A DNA stretch of 64,000 bases from Citrus sinensis. Lineage: Eukaryota; Streptophyta; Magnoliopsida; Sapindales; Rutaceae. Under the pieces are notes generated by a model. It was not told the DNA's origin, made no database searches, and was given only the letters and a program-made list of their open reading frames with translations. Location of the stretch: positions 31,659,501-31,723,500 of the forward strand of contig NC_068557.1 of the NCBI RefSeq assembly GCF_022201045.2. The letters run 5' to 3'. The first letter of the stretch is position 1. Each line of letters opens with the position of its first letter. The translations under genes and the position numbers were made by a program. Below, piece by piece: positions 26,668-40,600 of the stretch.

Positions 26668-28291
26668 ATGGGATCGGCCGCAGCTCTTCGAGAGCTTCAA
26701 CGTGAACTCGAAACCAAAGCTAACGATCTCAGCAAACTCCAAAAAGGCGAGACTTTTTTATATCATCATATCATATAAACTTTGTTGTCTCTATAATTCG
26801 TATGAAAACCCTAACCCTCTTTTGTCCTAAACCAGATATTGGTAAAAATCATCAAGTGAGAAAGAAGTACACTATTCAGCTTGGAGAAAACGAGCTCGTC
26901 CTTAAGGTCCGTCGCATGACAATCATTTTGATATTGATTTTTCTTTTATTTGTTGAGGTTTTAAGATTATACATACATGTCTAGCTTCTCTGTTGTGGTT
27001 TATTTATTTATTTTAATTATTGTATGTGTTCTTAGGAGTTGGGTTTGTTAAATGAAGGAGCAAATGTGTATAAATTGATTGGTCCAGTTCTTGTGAAGCA
27101 AGATTTGGCAGAGGCTAATGCCAATGTGCGCAAGAGAATTGAATACATCTCTGCTGAGTTGTACGTTTCTTCTTACTTGGTTAATTGGCGATTCTTTGCA
27201 ATATTTTTACTTTTTAATATATCACACTTAGTTTCATGGAAGTATGAATTAAGATAGATTAAGTTAGGGTGCGTCTTGCTCTTTGCTGATTCTTCAAGTT
27301 GTCTTATCTGGGTTTGAAGAGGGGTGATGTACGTGGCATATTTGTTGCAAGGCAAAGGCATTACCATCTTTATTGCAATTTGTATTGATGAATTACAAGG
27401 ATGCAAAATTGAATCAAAAAGCTTTTTTTTCTTTTTTTTTTAATCTTTCTGCATATGATTTATTGGCTTGTTGTTTTCCTGCTTTATATTGTATAAAAAC
27501 TTCATTTTCAACTCTTAAATCCTTATTTCTTTTTATAATTTTACTGTCATATTTGTTTGGAGTTAGATACAGATTTTCAATATTTAGCTTTTTAGGTATC
27601 GTTCTTGTCTTACATTAACCTTGGGTTACTGTTGGGGGCAGGGACTAATTAAATTTCAGGTTTTATGTGTGAGGTGCATGGCAGTTAAAGAAATAATTAA
27701 AGGATTTCCTATTTTGGCCACAATCTATTAGTTGTATGGTTTTGGTGGATGTTCATACTTCACACTGCATACAGATTAAGGTTCCTGTCCAAAAACCATT
27801 ATCTCAACAATCTATAGTTCCGTGGATTGTCACGTTCCTCTTTGTATTTTTCACTCATTATCATTGATGTTATTGCAATTGTTTGGTATAAATGGTATGG
27901 TCAATATATCCTTGACCTTTAAACTGCGATTCTGCTCTAGGAAGCGACTTGATGCAACTCTTCAGGATTTGGAAGAAAAACAAAATAGCAAAAAGGAGGC
28001 GGTTAGTTTACTCCCTGTACTTTTTATTTGCTCATTTTGCTTTTTAAATAATATTTTGAGATGGAAACAAAAAAGTTAGAAGATACCCATCTCTTGGGTT
28101 GTGGATCTTGTAGCTAACAGTTGTTACTTTAATCCGTATTGCTGCAAAATTGACTTTAAGAATTTGCTTTTCTTATCTTTGTAAATCTTACTTTGATGTC
28201 AATAATTGATTCAAATTCTTTTGTTGTCTCTTAGATCTTCAAAGTACAACAGAGGATACAATCACTTCAGGCAGGAAAAGCTAAGGCCTAA
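26668..28291 (+). CDS. PFD6: Prefoldin subunit 6
   Basis: Five exons (26668-26746, 26836-26906, 27036-27160, 27941-28001, 28235-28291) total 393 bases and encode 130 residues, the usual length for the subunit. Prefoldin is a hexameric cytosolic chaperone that hands nascent tubulin and actin to the CCT chaperonin; PFD6 is a beta-type subunit. The protein has an N-terminal coiled-coil helix (LRELQRELETKANDLSKLQK), a beta-hairpin core including YKLIGPVLVKQDL, and a C-terminal helix (LQDLEEKQNSKKEA). It is nearly invariant against what I recall of other plants. The first intron begins with GC, not GT. A stop codon follows in frame with no GT before it, so the GC donor is forced. It transcribes toward the KAT gene and away from the DUF642 gene. 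Confidence 0.96.
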
Positions 28292-30637
28292 TTAACTTTG
28301 TAGGAGTGTTCGCTTTGCCCACAGCTCTGTTTCTGTTTTGCCTCAAGGGCGACTTGGTGTTCTTTACTGTTAATTTTTGAGGCTATATAGTTGTGCGTTA
28401 TAGCAAGATTATCAGCGTTATTTCAGTTATTGTGGGTTGTTATGAATGAAAATCAGTGTCAATTTTGTCTGTGTGTGTGTTTTGTAAGAGGACTATTGTG
28501 TTTTATCCAAGTAAATCAATGAAATGCATATGTTGCTTTTAACTTTGAATAAGGAATGTTAAGTCAGTGAAATGTCAAGTCTCTACACCTTGTTTGCAAC
28601 CAGCAGTGGCTTGGTATTAATAATTTGTTGTGGTTCATTAGAATTTCAAATGGGAGGCTTGTAACTTGTTAGTCATTCAAGACTCATGCAGTACAGTTGA
28701 TCATTCCAAACTAACAACTGCAAATTTGCAACAGTGGTCAACTGTCTTTAACTCTAAAGTCTAAACCAGTTGGTTTCAAGTATTTGGATCTAATACTGAG
28801 ATGACTTGGTATTCTACTCTTCATTCTCTTTTATCAGATATGTTTTTATAGTAATATACGATTAAAATTTAATTAGTTTTATATTCTTATCTAAAAATTA
28901 CTAATTGTATCTTTTTAAAACATCAAAAAAAAGAATCGATTCAGCATTAAATCTAAATTAATCTAAATTTTGGTTTCAAATGTAGCGCATATTGATATTT
29001 ATGATTGATTTTGTTTATGACTTTCAACGGCAACCAAAGTTAATTGCTTTAAGATGTATGCAATAAATTTACGAATGGAATAGGAAGTTGAACGGGAGAA
29101 GCCAAATGGCCCGAAGGCAAATTTTATTGATTGTAGCACAGATATGTATTAACATTTAGAACTATAAGCTACGAAATCCGATAAGTTAGAATATTTGTAA
29201 TGTTGCATTTTTCTGGAGTAAATCTGTAGACCAATTCTACAAATCAAGCGCTCCGAGGAGGGACTCTCAAAAGGTTACAGACTGTCTGTCGCTATCAATT
29301 TAAAAAAAGAAATTGAAACAAAGTGATCGTGTCAAGTGTTTGTACAATAACTGATGCGCATATGCCCCGAATGATTATCCCATAGATTCTATTATTATTT
29401 AATATTTTTTAAATTTCAGTTCAAAAGTCAGCATTATCTCAATATTTGCTTCGGTGAAAAAGACTTTCTTTTCTGTATTATCTTGAAGTAGTAGTACTTT
29501 ATGACAAGATCTAACCGAAATTTAGCTCTCAAGTTCATTATTAACGTGTCATTTAACTAGAGACCTAGTTGCAAAAATGAGGGCAACTGGACTGAAATAT
29601 GAATCTCAACAACAAAATGTAAAAGAGGTTCAAGCAACAGTGAAGTTCTACAAAATTTTAACAGCATTCATTGCACATCAAATCACGAGTTATTATCATC
29701 TGCACCGCATTTTTCTTTAAGAATCATAATCCCTTGAAGGCTGTTGCCACCACCACTACGCAACCCAAGTACCCAACCCAAAATGAACAACCCTTAATTG
29801 TGATGAAAAAAAAAGAAGGGAAAATCTCTTGCACATGTATATCGTCACAAGCCGGATCAAGTCCGGAATATTAATTGCTATTAGTCAATCACCACCACCA
29901 ACAAACAAATCAAAGGGGAAAGATTTATGTGAGACTATAAGACAGTTTAATAATATTTTATCGTATAAGATGGTGAACTTCATAATTAAATTTAGGATTT
30001 GGTTATGTTGGAATTACTCTAAAGTAGAGTATTTATTCATAACCACACAATTAAAATTATAATAAATTTATTATTATTTATCACTTTTTATGTGTAGTTG
30101 AGATTGTACTTCACCATCGATTTGTTCAAACTTAACCATAACTTTAAATTTAATATTAAAAATATTGCGTTCTCCCACACTCTGGGTTGGTGAGACAGCC
30201 CCACAAAAAATCTTTTTGCAACCAAAGCATATGCTCTGACGAGACGACGCCATTTATGTGAACCGCAAAACGCACGACACGGCACGCGCTAGCTACAGCC
30301 ATCAGAGGCCTCAGCTGCCCACTAAGGTATACACTAATTGCTTGAAAACTTGCTTGTCCGTACAAGTTCGTGCGACAAAACCTGAATGATTCCTGACAGT
30401 AATGAGTCACATTGTCATTGATTTTAATTCCATTCATCAAGCACAAAGGAATACGCCAAAGATAAGAGAAATCGCCCAGTTTGATAGACGAAGTCAAAGG
30501 AGCATTAACAAAGAGTAGGTGGCGATATTTTCCCGATCCCACCAGCTGCGGGCATGTATTGAGATTGTGATTTGAGAGTTTATAATCACGTTTCAGGATC
30601 CTATTATCCGTATGTATCATACGTTACTAATTGTCGC

Positions 30638-30673
30638 TAATTAGGATTAGTTGTTATAAACTAATCCTAATTA
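30638..30673. repeat. Perfect 15-bp inverted repeat, 6-base loop
   Basis: TAATTAGGATTAGTT at 30638-30652 and its exact complement at 30659-30673 flank a 6-base loop. It ends 20 bases before MITE copy B. It has no U-run expected of a bacterial-type terminator, and its purpose is unknown. Confidence 0.85.
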
Positions 30674-30692
30674 ATCGTCGCCAGTCTACTAA

Positions 30693-31571
30693 GGTAGCGT
30701 TTACTTTTTGGATTGGATTGGGAATCCTGAGGAGTGGGAATCCTATGATTGGGAGTGTGGAGTGGGAGTGGGAGTAGGTTGTTTACTTACACTGGAATGG
30801 AAGTATGGAGTAGAGATCAGAATCCAATTTATGTGTTTACTTTGTCTTGGATTGGGAGTAAATAGTTTCAAATTACAATTTTATCCTTATTTAAAGAATT
30901 ATAGTTTTTAATTACAAAACTAATAAAAAATATATTTAATGAATAATATTTATTTTATTATATTTGTAAATTTATTATAATTATTAATATTCTTAATTAT
31001 GAACAATAAATTATTAATTTTAATATAAAGTAAAACTTTATTTTATTTTATTTAATATAATTATATTAAATTTATTATTATATAACATAATAATATAATA
31101 TTATTTAGTACAAAATTAATATTTTCTTAGAATAAACTATTTATTATTATTAATATTAAATAAATATAGTACTATTATGTTTAAAATAAATATAATAATA
31201 TTATATTTATTAATTCTCTATTAATATAATAATATTATTTTAAAATAATTTTAACTTAGAATCAATGCAAATTATTATTTAATTAAATATAGTATTATTA
31301 TTTAAATAAATATAATATTATTTATTTTATTTTATTAATTATAAAATATTAAATTAAATTAAATTAAAAAATAAAAGGGTAAAAAAGGGAGAGGTGGGAG
31401 TGGATTCCCACTCCCACCTCCCCCAATGGGAGTCCCACTCCCACTCCCCACTCCAAAAATGAGTGGGGCCCACGGAGTGGGATTCCCACTCCCTTCTCAT
31501 TTAGAGGAAGTAAACGCTGGAGTGGGAGGAATCCACACTCCTCACTCCCACTCCAGCAAGTAAACACAGCC
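30693..31571. mobile_element. Harbinger/Tourist-like MITE, copy B
   Basis: An 879-bp element flanked by a TAA duplication (30690-30692 and 31572-31574). Its left end is GGTAGCGTTTACTT and its right end, inverted, is GGCTGTGTTTACTT. It has the same orientation and AT-rich core as copy A, and long internal runs match base for base. This copy keeps the most canonical G-initial termini of the three. No transposase is present. Confidence 0.92.
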
Positions 31572-33362
31572 TAAAAGGAGATTGCTAGTTTCTGCCTCAT
31601 AACATTTTCATCTTCACCGGACGCTTTTCTTAATTCCTCATCACACGCACCATTGACATCAAAATTCTTCAACGAAAACCCCATCCTAAGATCAAGTAAC
31701 AATTGCCCTTTATCAAAAGACGAAATTTTTTGAAGTTCTCATGTTTACGGTTTCGCAATCATCCTTCTAGCTAGTACTTCCATTGCGCGGCAGCAGCTGT
31801 GACTTCATAGCACGCGATCATTCTCTTTTTCCTTAAATTACTTTTTATGAATAGGCATTTACAAGTGGAGTACACAACTATACATATCCTAATAAATCAC
31901 TGCAATAATACTTTAATCAGAATTTATCTACATTTACCGAACACGCTTTGTGAAGAAACAATTAAACATGAATAGAAGATCCTTGTGGCTACTCACAAGG
32001 GGAGTTCGGTTCGACCATTGGTTCGTTTAGGATGATAATGAGCAACATTATCATAGTTTTTAATTTGGTGTAGTTATTCGTCGTGTTCAATTATTTGGCA
32101 CCGATCTTGCGTAGTATATACATTCCAACATCACGTCAGTTGTACTTGGAGAATATTGCGCGGCAGGGTTGATGGATTCGATAATCATGGCAACCAAAAC
32201 CAAATTAAAGGACTGCGAGCAAGGCTTGCAGCAGCACGAACAAGTTGGTACGTTTGGAATGATGATATGTAAATGAAATTATTACGTATACAAGTGAAAA
32301 ATATACATGGTCCCGTTTTATCAAACATTAATCTCACTTTGTATGTATACATGGATATATGTTGGAATATTTGGCTTGAGTTAATAATTAGTTCATGGAC
32401 TGTGCTGCCAAGTTTGGCACTTTCAATGAGAAAGACTACTCAACTTTGCTAAATCCTCATCAGTCCTTATAAGCCCTAGATTGGATGCCGAACTTTGAGT
32501 CTCTTTGCTTTTGTCTTATCTAATCTTTGGCCGACCTAATAGAAGAGCATGAACGCATGTTCATTTGAATAATCATTGTTTCTTAAAACAGAAAGATTCT
32601 CTGTAGATCTCAATCTAACACATGCCACCAAAGTATAGCAAAAATGGCAAGTGGGTATTCTAAAATCTAATGAAATACTGGCCATACACACATACACACA
32701 CACATTAATTGCTAAAATAGAAGATTTACAAACAAGAACTAATTAAGAAATACAAATAGTAAAAAGCAGTGATCTCGATGGATGAATTAGGTTAGATATT
32801 AGCGCAAGTCTGTTGGGTGTGTAAGTACCAACCACTAAACAAATTGTGGACCATGAAATTGGCACATCACATGAGATGACTGAAAAAAGGTACCATGCCA
32901 CTGCCCCTTCATTTAATTCTCACCACATTCACATTGTTGGAGATAAAGATTGTTTCAAGGCAATATTGGAGCAACATATTGGCTCGATTTCAATGGCCCC
33001 TCTGTCACGTACTGTCCTCGATGATGATCAACTTAATGGATCATGCGCTGGCCGATCACTTTGTCGTTTGGAATATCTTCAGAATCTTCATTTATTTTGT
33101 GATACAAATTAAAGGCAATCAGGGTTTTTCCGAAACATGCATTGTTTTATAATGACATAATGTTTATTTTTACTCTATATATATATCGTTTGCCAAAACA
33201 TGCATTTTAATCTTTACGTAAGAAAAATGCATGAAAACCTAATTATTAATTTAGGCTTGAAGGTTTTTGTACGCAAAAAAAAAAATAAAAAAAAGGGTTA
33301 TCAATTCAATTATCCGAGTGGTTATGCTTATCTATGTACTGCCAAGAGTTTTTGATTGATGA

Positions 33363-33427
33363 AAGTGCTTTTGACAGTAATCCACAAGCTTCCAGTTGCT
33401 AAAAGTGCTTTTAACAGTAATCCACAA
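33363..33427. repeat. 40-bp-period tandem duplication
   Basis: Two copies of an AAGTGCTTTTRACAGTAAT block start at 33363 and 33403, each continuing with CCACAA. One substitution (G/A) separates the matched cores. Confidence 0.7.
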
Positions 33428-36400
33428 CCTTCACGCCTTATGATATCCTTTGTTTAAAAAGAAAAACCTTCTAATTAAATTCCAAACTACCCAGACTATT
33501 TATTGAATGTAGGGTTCAAGTTTCCATCGATACTCGAATTCTGGTCAAAGTTTCAATAATCGTAGTGGACTTGTGGTCATTTTCTAAATCTGAGCTAACC
33601 ACCAAATGAAAAAGTTTAGCCCCGCGCATATATACAGAAAGGGAAAACAATGATTGTACTACGTAGCCTCTGGACCTTGTTGCTTGTTTATTATCTTTTT
33701 CACTTATCCTTTAGCTTTATTTTTCTTTTAAGAGGCTGGGTTTGGTGGGGTGTGAAAAATTGGCCCTACAATTTTGGGTTTGTGTTACGAGTTTGTGACA
33801 TGCCTTAATCATGCAGGTAATGCGACTGCAAATTGACCTCTACATTAAATAAACCCTTCCGTGGACCAAGAACCACCCACGCTCATCACGTGCTTTTCAC
33901 GTGTAGACACAAACATACCACCACCGAATCTGAAATGTGCATCACCATTGTTACTTGAGGATTTTAGCCCGCTGGTGGTAAACTGGTAGTGGGTAAGAAT
34001 TTCTTAGTAATCTAAATTCTGTAAATTTATTTGACGTTAAATTTGAAACTTCCTGAATGCAAATTTTACATTTGATCGCATGCATATTTCAAGATATATA
34101 ACTTAGGTTGTGAAATCTCCCAAGGATTAAATATATTGCGTTTTATACACGATTTTCATTTTGATTGTCACTCTCGTTTTCATATTGGAAGAGTCAAAAG
34201 TTTCTAATGAGTACGCGATTCGTTTATGTTTAAATCCATTAATATGTGGTGCAAGAACCCCCTTGTCACACTCTAAACTAAAGCCAATCCTACAGATGGG
34301 GAACTTCAACTTTCGAGACCCGAATCAAACTATGACATATTTATATATTCTTTCACTTAGCAATATTCCAATATCCTTTTGAATTGTAAATTACTTTTGA
34401 TGTGATGGCATCTAACAAATTATCAATATGATTAGAACACGCATTGCCTTTTTTTAAGTCTCTGGTATATGTTATGCCAAAAATTTTCCACTGTTCCATC
34501 GCTATACGGGACCTAAATTTGGTGAACTGCATTAAAGATTCTCTACTTTCTAAAGAGACCCTGGATTTCGTTAATGAACTTAAGGACCACTACAGCATGG
34601 ACAAATTTAATTAGAAACTTGTTGTAATTAATTTCTAATTTAGCAGTGGACTCTTATTTTAGAGGACCACTGCCCTATGATTATCATTTCGCCCGTGGCC
34701 TTCCAGCCATCACGAGAAATCGCTCTCTTTTTCCTCATTTGTTGTAAACTCTTTCATTTTGTTTTATTTTTATTTTTTCCAGCGTCTGATTTGATCCACT
34801 AAGCATGTGTGTGGCATAAAATTGTTTAAAGATGCGCCGTGCGAAACAGTTGGAAAACATTGGCGTTTCGGTAGTCACATGAATTGGATGTTCTTCCCCC
34901 CTTTGCAAAACAAGATTTATAATAAATCAAGTTGAAAAGAACTTTCGACATTATATTTAATTTCCTAAATTAATTTTAAGTTTTGTGACCGGGATTTTCT
35001 TTTCTAAGCCTAATCGATCGCCATACTCATTCGTCTACTGAAATGACACTTCAGTAATTTCATAACAAAGAGTGTCGGCTATGTGGATGTTGCCTTGCGC
35101 ATACCAATTACCAAACAAATTAATAACAGTAAGTATTTTTATTATTCAAATCCGTAACCACAGATATATCTTTTCAAATATTCTCTTGGCTTGGGTGGCT
35201 GAGTGCTGCTGCAACTGAAAATTTAGGCCCTACTTATTGAGAGGTCAATAAATTTAGTTTCACAAAGGGTGTCTATAATTTCTTAATTTACATTTATGTC
35301 TTAAAGCTGTCATGTTCATTTTCTATATGAGAAGAAAGGATAAATTTTGAATTACTCGCTTGTGAATTGACTATTTTTAAATTATCTCATTTACGTTTGA
35401 AAATATTAAAAATACCCCTATTTTTGTTGCAAATGTAAAGAAAAAAAAAAAGGAGATTGATTACTGTTTTTTTTTCTTAACAAAAATAAGGAGTAAATTA
35501 AGGTTTCAAAAAAAAAAAAGTAATTTAAAACAGTCAATTCGTGAGGGATAATCTGAAATTAACACAAGATAAAATCATTACTCCTACATATAGTTTTCTT
35601 AAATTAAGTTTGTATCTCGAGTTACGTAACACTACCTACTTAAAAAAAATGCTTAGAAATATACCCATTAATTTAATTTATGCGTCGGTCATGAATATCC
35701 ATGAAACTGTTGGAACGTGGGTTTGACTTGTTTATCATACAAAACACCCAACTAATAAACAATAAACAGTCTATATGTTTCCACGACTTCGTTACCCTTT
35801 TTCTTTTTCATGTGAGTGGCTGCTAGAGAGCTCTGGGTGTAGACAAGTCTGCAAGAGTGTAGGAGTGGGGATGTGTCACGGGCTTCATGAGTAGAGCCTA
35901 TCAAAACTGAAACCCCAATGAAACTTAAAGAGTAAACTGACCTTTAAAACCTCTTAAATAATGTGTGTGAGAGAGAAGCCAAGCCAAGTAGCCAACATTT
36001 GAAGATCGTATCCCTTTTCCAGCCTAATTGTGTAGGACATATCTCATATATATATATGTGCATGTGGAAGATACTGTGCAAATGCCGGTTTATGTTATTG
36101 AAAGCTCAAGCGAAATAAATTTACATTTCAATCAACCGCCTTAATGTTTCATTAATTCTTGAATTTTCATTTGTAACAACATTGAATGAAATGCAATGCA
36201 TTTCATGTTAATGGTATGCGAATGGGATGACCATCTCGTTCATTCATAGAAGTTAATGGAAATGCTAACTGTACTCGAAACTGTAAATTTTCTGTGCAAG
36301 TGGGCTAAATACAAACCAAACCGGCCAGTGCCGCCCAGTCCGCTACTCGCGCGGAAAGAATCTTGGGGATGATGGGTCCCAAGTAATCCTCACATGCAAA

Positions 36401-37613
36401 AAATAAATAAGAACTTTTTCTGGGGGCTCCTTTTCGTATAAAACTATAAATGATAGACAAAGCCATTGCTTAGGTAACACCTATTTTCCAGAAACATTTT
36501 TAATTTTGGAACCGAAACGTATGTTTGTCTAATCAATCTTTCATTTTCTCGTCGCTCAACTTTTATTATAATAGCTCTCTATAAAATTCCTGACACTTAC
36601 CAACTTGATGTCCAAAGAAATGTGCACACGGTTAGTACTGAAAAAAGTATTATGAACAGTCAAGAGAAAAAGAAAATATCAATCAATGTTCCTGATCGTT
36701 CTATTAGGGAAAAAGTTTGTCCTAATTTGGATAGAATTTAGTAATAGATATGTACTATCTACATGGGCCATCATCATATCAGTAAAAGGTCGGCGGAGCT
36801 AAAAACGAATAAAGTGTCTTTTTAATCCTCGAAAGAGAGAAGTTGGATATATGGCGGGATTCCGTTTCACACTTATGGCTCTGGTTGCGCTCCAAAAACA
36901 AACAACTTAAGGCTCAGGATGGCTGTCAAGGAGGAGGAGAAGAGAGAGTGAGTTAAAATTGAGTTGTTGGGAGGGAGGGGTGGGTATTTCACAAACAAGT
37001 GTCGATACCTCTAAGCAGAGCTTCTATTGGTCCACGTATCGTCCATAAATCAAAACAGCCGCTTATGCTGCCTGGTCCATTTCGGCATTCTGAGACTGAG
37101 ATGAACACACCAAGATATAAATATTTTCACTCAAATCTTGTCCTAGCGAAGGTTTGTCTTTCCATAGATCATTAACATCTCCACATGTGTTGATGATGGA
37201 GCTCCCACCAGCGCCATTAACATTACCATTAGCAATACGACAATACACCACCAGCAGCACCATTATCACAGTCATTTACCCTCTTTTTACAAATCCCCTC
37301 ACACTCTCTCAGAAATCCTTCACTGGAACCGCATTATGCAAGCTTCATGTCTGCCACTTCCATTGGTTTCCAGTTTGTGCTCTCTCATCCCGTAATTCTC
37401 GTTTCATGCTTGCCTTTTCTTTTTCTAATTATAGAAACAGGATGGAAAGTTGTACTTATATATTTTCCTACTTCCGTATCCATTCTTAATGAAGCATTAG
37501 TTCCTTAAATCTTCTTCATAAATCACAATCGTTTCAGGTGTTTCAGGAGATTATTGAGATAAAGGTGATTAAAAAGGCATCTAAACCCGTGTCGTATAAG
37601 TCACAGGCTTCCC

Positions 37614-37623
37614 TTATATATAG
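37614..37623 (+). promoter_or_regulatory. Putative TATA box of the KAT channel gene
   Basis: TTATATATAG lies 77-86 bp upstream of the ATG, which would give a short leader of about 50 bases. Inferred from motif and spacing. Confidence 0.5.
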
Positions 37624-37699
37624 TCGTTCTCAAGGGACTTGAACCCCACCAAATTTTTAACAGACCCTACTGTAGCCTCAAGGAATTCAAACACCGAAG

Positions 37700-40600
37700 A
37701 TGTCTTTTTCTTGTGCCAAAAACTTCTTCCAACGGTTCTGTAGTGACGAGCTCCATGTGGAGAGTGTTGCCCATGGCAGTTTTCTCTCCAGTGATCTCCT
37801 GCCTTCTCTTGGAGCTCGAATAAACCAAGCAACTAAGCTACGAAGATACATCATATCCCCCTTTAATCCACGTTATAGGTGATGATTCACGTCATGGTTT
37901 ATTCAAATTATTTATTTCTCTACTATGCTGCTTCTCCTAATGTCCCACTCCTCATTTCAGGGCTTGGGAGATGTGGCTGGTCGTTCTAGTCGTTTACTCA
38001 GCCTGGATCTGTCCATTTGAGTTCGCATTTCTGACATACAAAAAGGATGCACTTCTCATCATTGACAACATTGTCAATGGTTTCTTCGCCATAGATATCA
38101 TTCTCACCTTCTTCGTCGCATATCTCGACAGCCAATCATATCTTCTTGTTGATGATCCCAAGAAAATTGCAATCAGGTAATAAGAGTTTTGCAGCCTCAA
38201 TCAAAATTCAAACAAATCAATTAATTGACAGTGAAATGATGCTTGGCTCTATTGGAGACACTCAGCTTTCTTGATATGATCCCATCCAACTTACAGGTAC
38301 ATGTCTACCTGGTTTATATTCGATGTCTGTTCAACGGCCCCATTGCAGTTTCTTGCTCTCCTCCTGACAAATAACATCAGTGAGCTTACTTTTAGACTCC
38401 TCAACATGCTTAGACTCTGGCGTCTTAGACGAGTCAGCTCTCTTTTTGCAAGGTTGGTAATTGAGTTCAAACTTGAATACTTTTCCCCAAAATTTCGAAT
38501 TGATACAATGGAAGAATCACCGTGCTTACCACCCACCTTGCTTTCCTTCAGACTTGAGAAGGACATTCGGTTTAACTATTTCTGGACTCGCTGCACGAAG
38601 CTCGTCGCTGTAAGATAATACAATTTTCCACTTGTTCCCTATCTAAGATCATCTATATGACCTTCACTCCTATCGTTCATTTAAATCATGGATTTATTAC
38701 CTTTCTTGTTTACTTTCAGGTAACGCTATTTGCAGTACACTGTGCTGGGTGCTTTAACTATCTGATTGCAGATAGGTACCCTGATCCAGAGAAAACCTGG
38801 ATCGGTGCAGTATACCCAAATTTCAAGGAGGAGACTCTTTGGAACAGATATGTAACCGCAATGTACTGGTCTATTACGACTCTGACAACAACTGGCTATG
38901 GTGACCTGCATGCTGAGAACCCCAGGGAGATGCTGTTTGATATCTTTTACATGCTATTCAACTTGGGATTGACATCCTACATCATTGGAAACATGACAAA
39001 CCTTGTGGTTCACTGGACCAGCCGCACCAGGAATTTTGTATGTGGTCTTTCATTTTACATTCTTCTCATGTTCTTGACCTGCTAAGAGAATTCACTACAT
39101 TCGACAGATTCAAGAAAAGGAAAGAAAATATACCTATCTATATTACAGAATGTTGTAAAACAAATTACAAGTCCCACACAACGTTACTGCTATAAAAACC
39201 CAATTATTTCTAACACCCCCCCCCCCCCTCCCCCCCCAACAAGAAAAAGAAGAAGTATGTTCTCCATATGCACTAATTTTAAAAAACTATACGAAAAGCT
39301 GCAAAGAAGAAAACCAAGTAAGATTTCTGTTTACTTGCCAATTGAGAAATGAATATGGCTGACGCACTGCATACAACGTGACAGTAGTACATCTTAGCTT
39401 TAAGAATATCGAGTCAGTTTGTTTAACTCAAGTCATCCTTTCTAATAAAAGAAGGATACTATGTTTAGCCTGGAATTGCTAATGAAAAGCAACTGGTTCT
39501 TGTGCTATAGAGGGAGACAGTCCGAGCTGTTTCAGAATTTGCCACACGAAATCACTTGCCCCCTCACATACATGATCAAATGTTGTCACACATATGCTTG
39601 AAGTTCAAAACTGAAGGATTGAAGCAGCAGGAGACCTTGGTTGGTCTGCCGAAAGCCATTCGCTCAAGCATTGCACACTACCTCTTCTTCCCCATTGTGC
39701 AAAATGTATACCTCTTCCAAGGGGTTTCTCATGATTTCCTTTTTCAACTGGTAATACTTTGATGGGCAATTATACATGTACATACTGCTCTTCCTTTTCT
39801 CTTCTATAGTATAGATGTGCATTAATTTACCCTTAAAAGACCCTGATAAGGTCCACTCTTTCTTCAAAGGTCTCAGATATGGATGCAGAGTATTTTCCAC
39901 CCAAGGAAGACGTAATTCTGCAGAATGAAGCTCCGACAGATCTTTACATATTGGTATCAGGAGCTGTGGTGAGTGAACTTCAATTTCCTGGCGAACAGTT
40001 TTTCTATAAATCAGAATCAATTCAAATTTATGTTTATTTGACTTGAAAATAACTACTTGTTACAGGATTTGATACACTATGTTGATGGGCAAGATAAAGT
40101 AAGTGTAACTGTAAAACTTTATAGTTTTTTTCTACACAATGCAGTAAAAAGAAAAACACAAAAATAATGAGTTTCACATTTGCACATGCACCATACAGGT
40201 CCTAGGAAAGGCAGTAGCAGGAGATGCTTTCGGAGAGATTGGAGTTTTATATTACAGGCCACAGCCCTTTACAGTGCGAACCACCGAACTTTCCCAAATA
40301 CTAAGACTGAGTAGAACTTCTCTTATGAACAGTATACAAGCAAATATGGAAGATGGACACATTGTAATGAACAATCTTTTCAGGGTAAGTATAACAAATG
40401 GACAGCTTCTAGAGTAATATGATAATTTATTGGTTTTGCATTCTTTTTGTAACAAAAAGGATTTGTTCTCTGGTTTTACTCCTTTACAGAAACTGAAAGA
40501 TCAAGAAAGCATAGGATTTGAATACCCAACTACAGATCCAGGAATAATTCTCCATGAATGCATTGGAGGACCAACAATAGGAAGCAGTTTAAGTGCCAGA

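Larger units (their letters stand above)
28292..37613. other. 9.3-kb spacer between PFD6 and the KAT channel
   Basis: The first few hundred bases are PFD6 3' untranslated region. The rest holds a 15-bp-stem hairpin (30638-30673), MITE copy B (30693-31571) and a 40-bp-period tandem duplication (33363-33427). It also has a pair of CACGTG-like motifs near 33888-33902 and long AT-rich stretches. The nearest 1-2 kb to 37700 should be KAT promoter. A 154-codon minus-strand frame at 30156-30620 has no recognisable domain, and I do not call it a gene. Confidence 0.5.

Noticed and set aside
30156-30620. 154-codon open frame on the minus strand
   Set aside because: No domain, motif, promoter or conserved composition that I can recognise. 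Long chance frames are expected in a 9-kb spacer. It could be a gene fragment, but I cannot support it.
30708-31567. Open frames in both arms of MITE copy B (and similar in copy A)
   Set aside because: They come from the GGAGTGGGAG-rich inverted arms, repeat between copies, and encode only Trp/Gly/Glu-rich low-complexity sequence. Not genes.
39216-39237. G-quadruplex on the minus strand of KAT intron 5
   Set aside because: It is a homopolymer with a single interruption, more likely a slippage-prone tract than a regulated structure.
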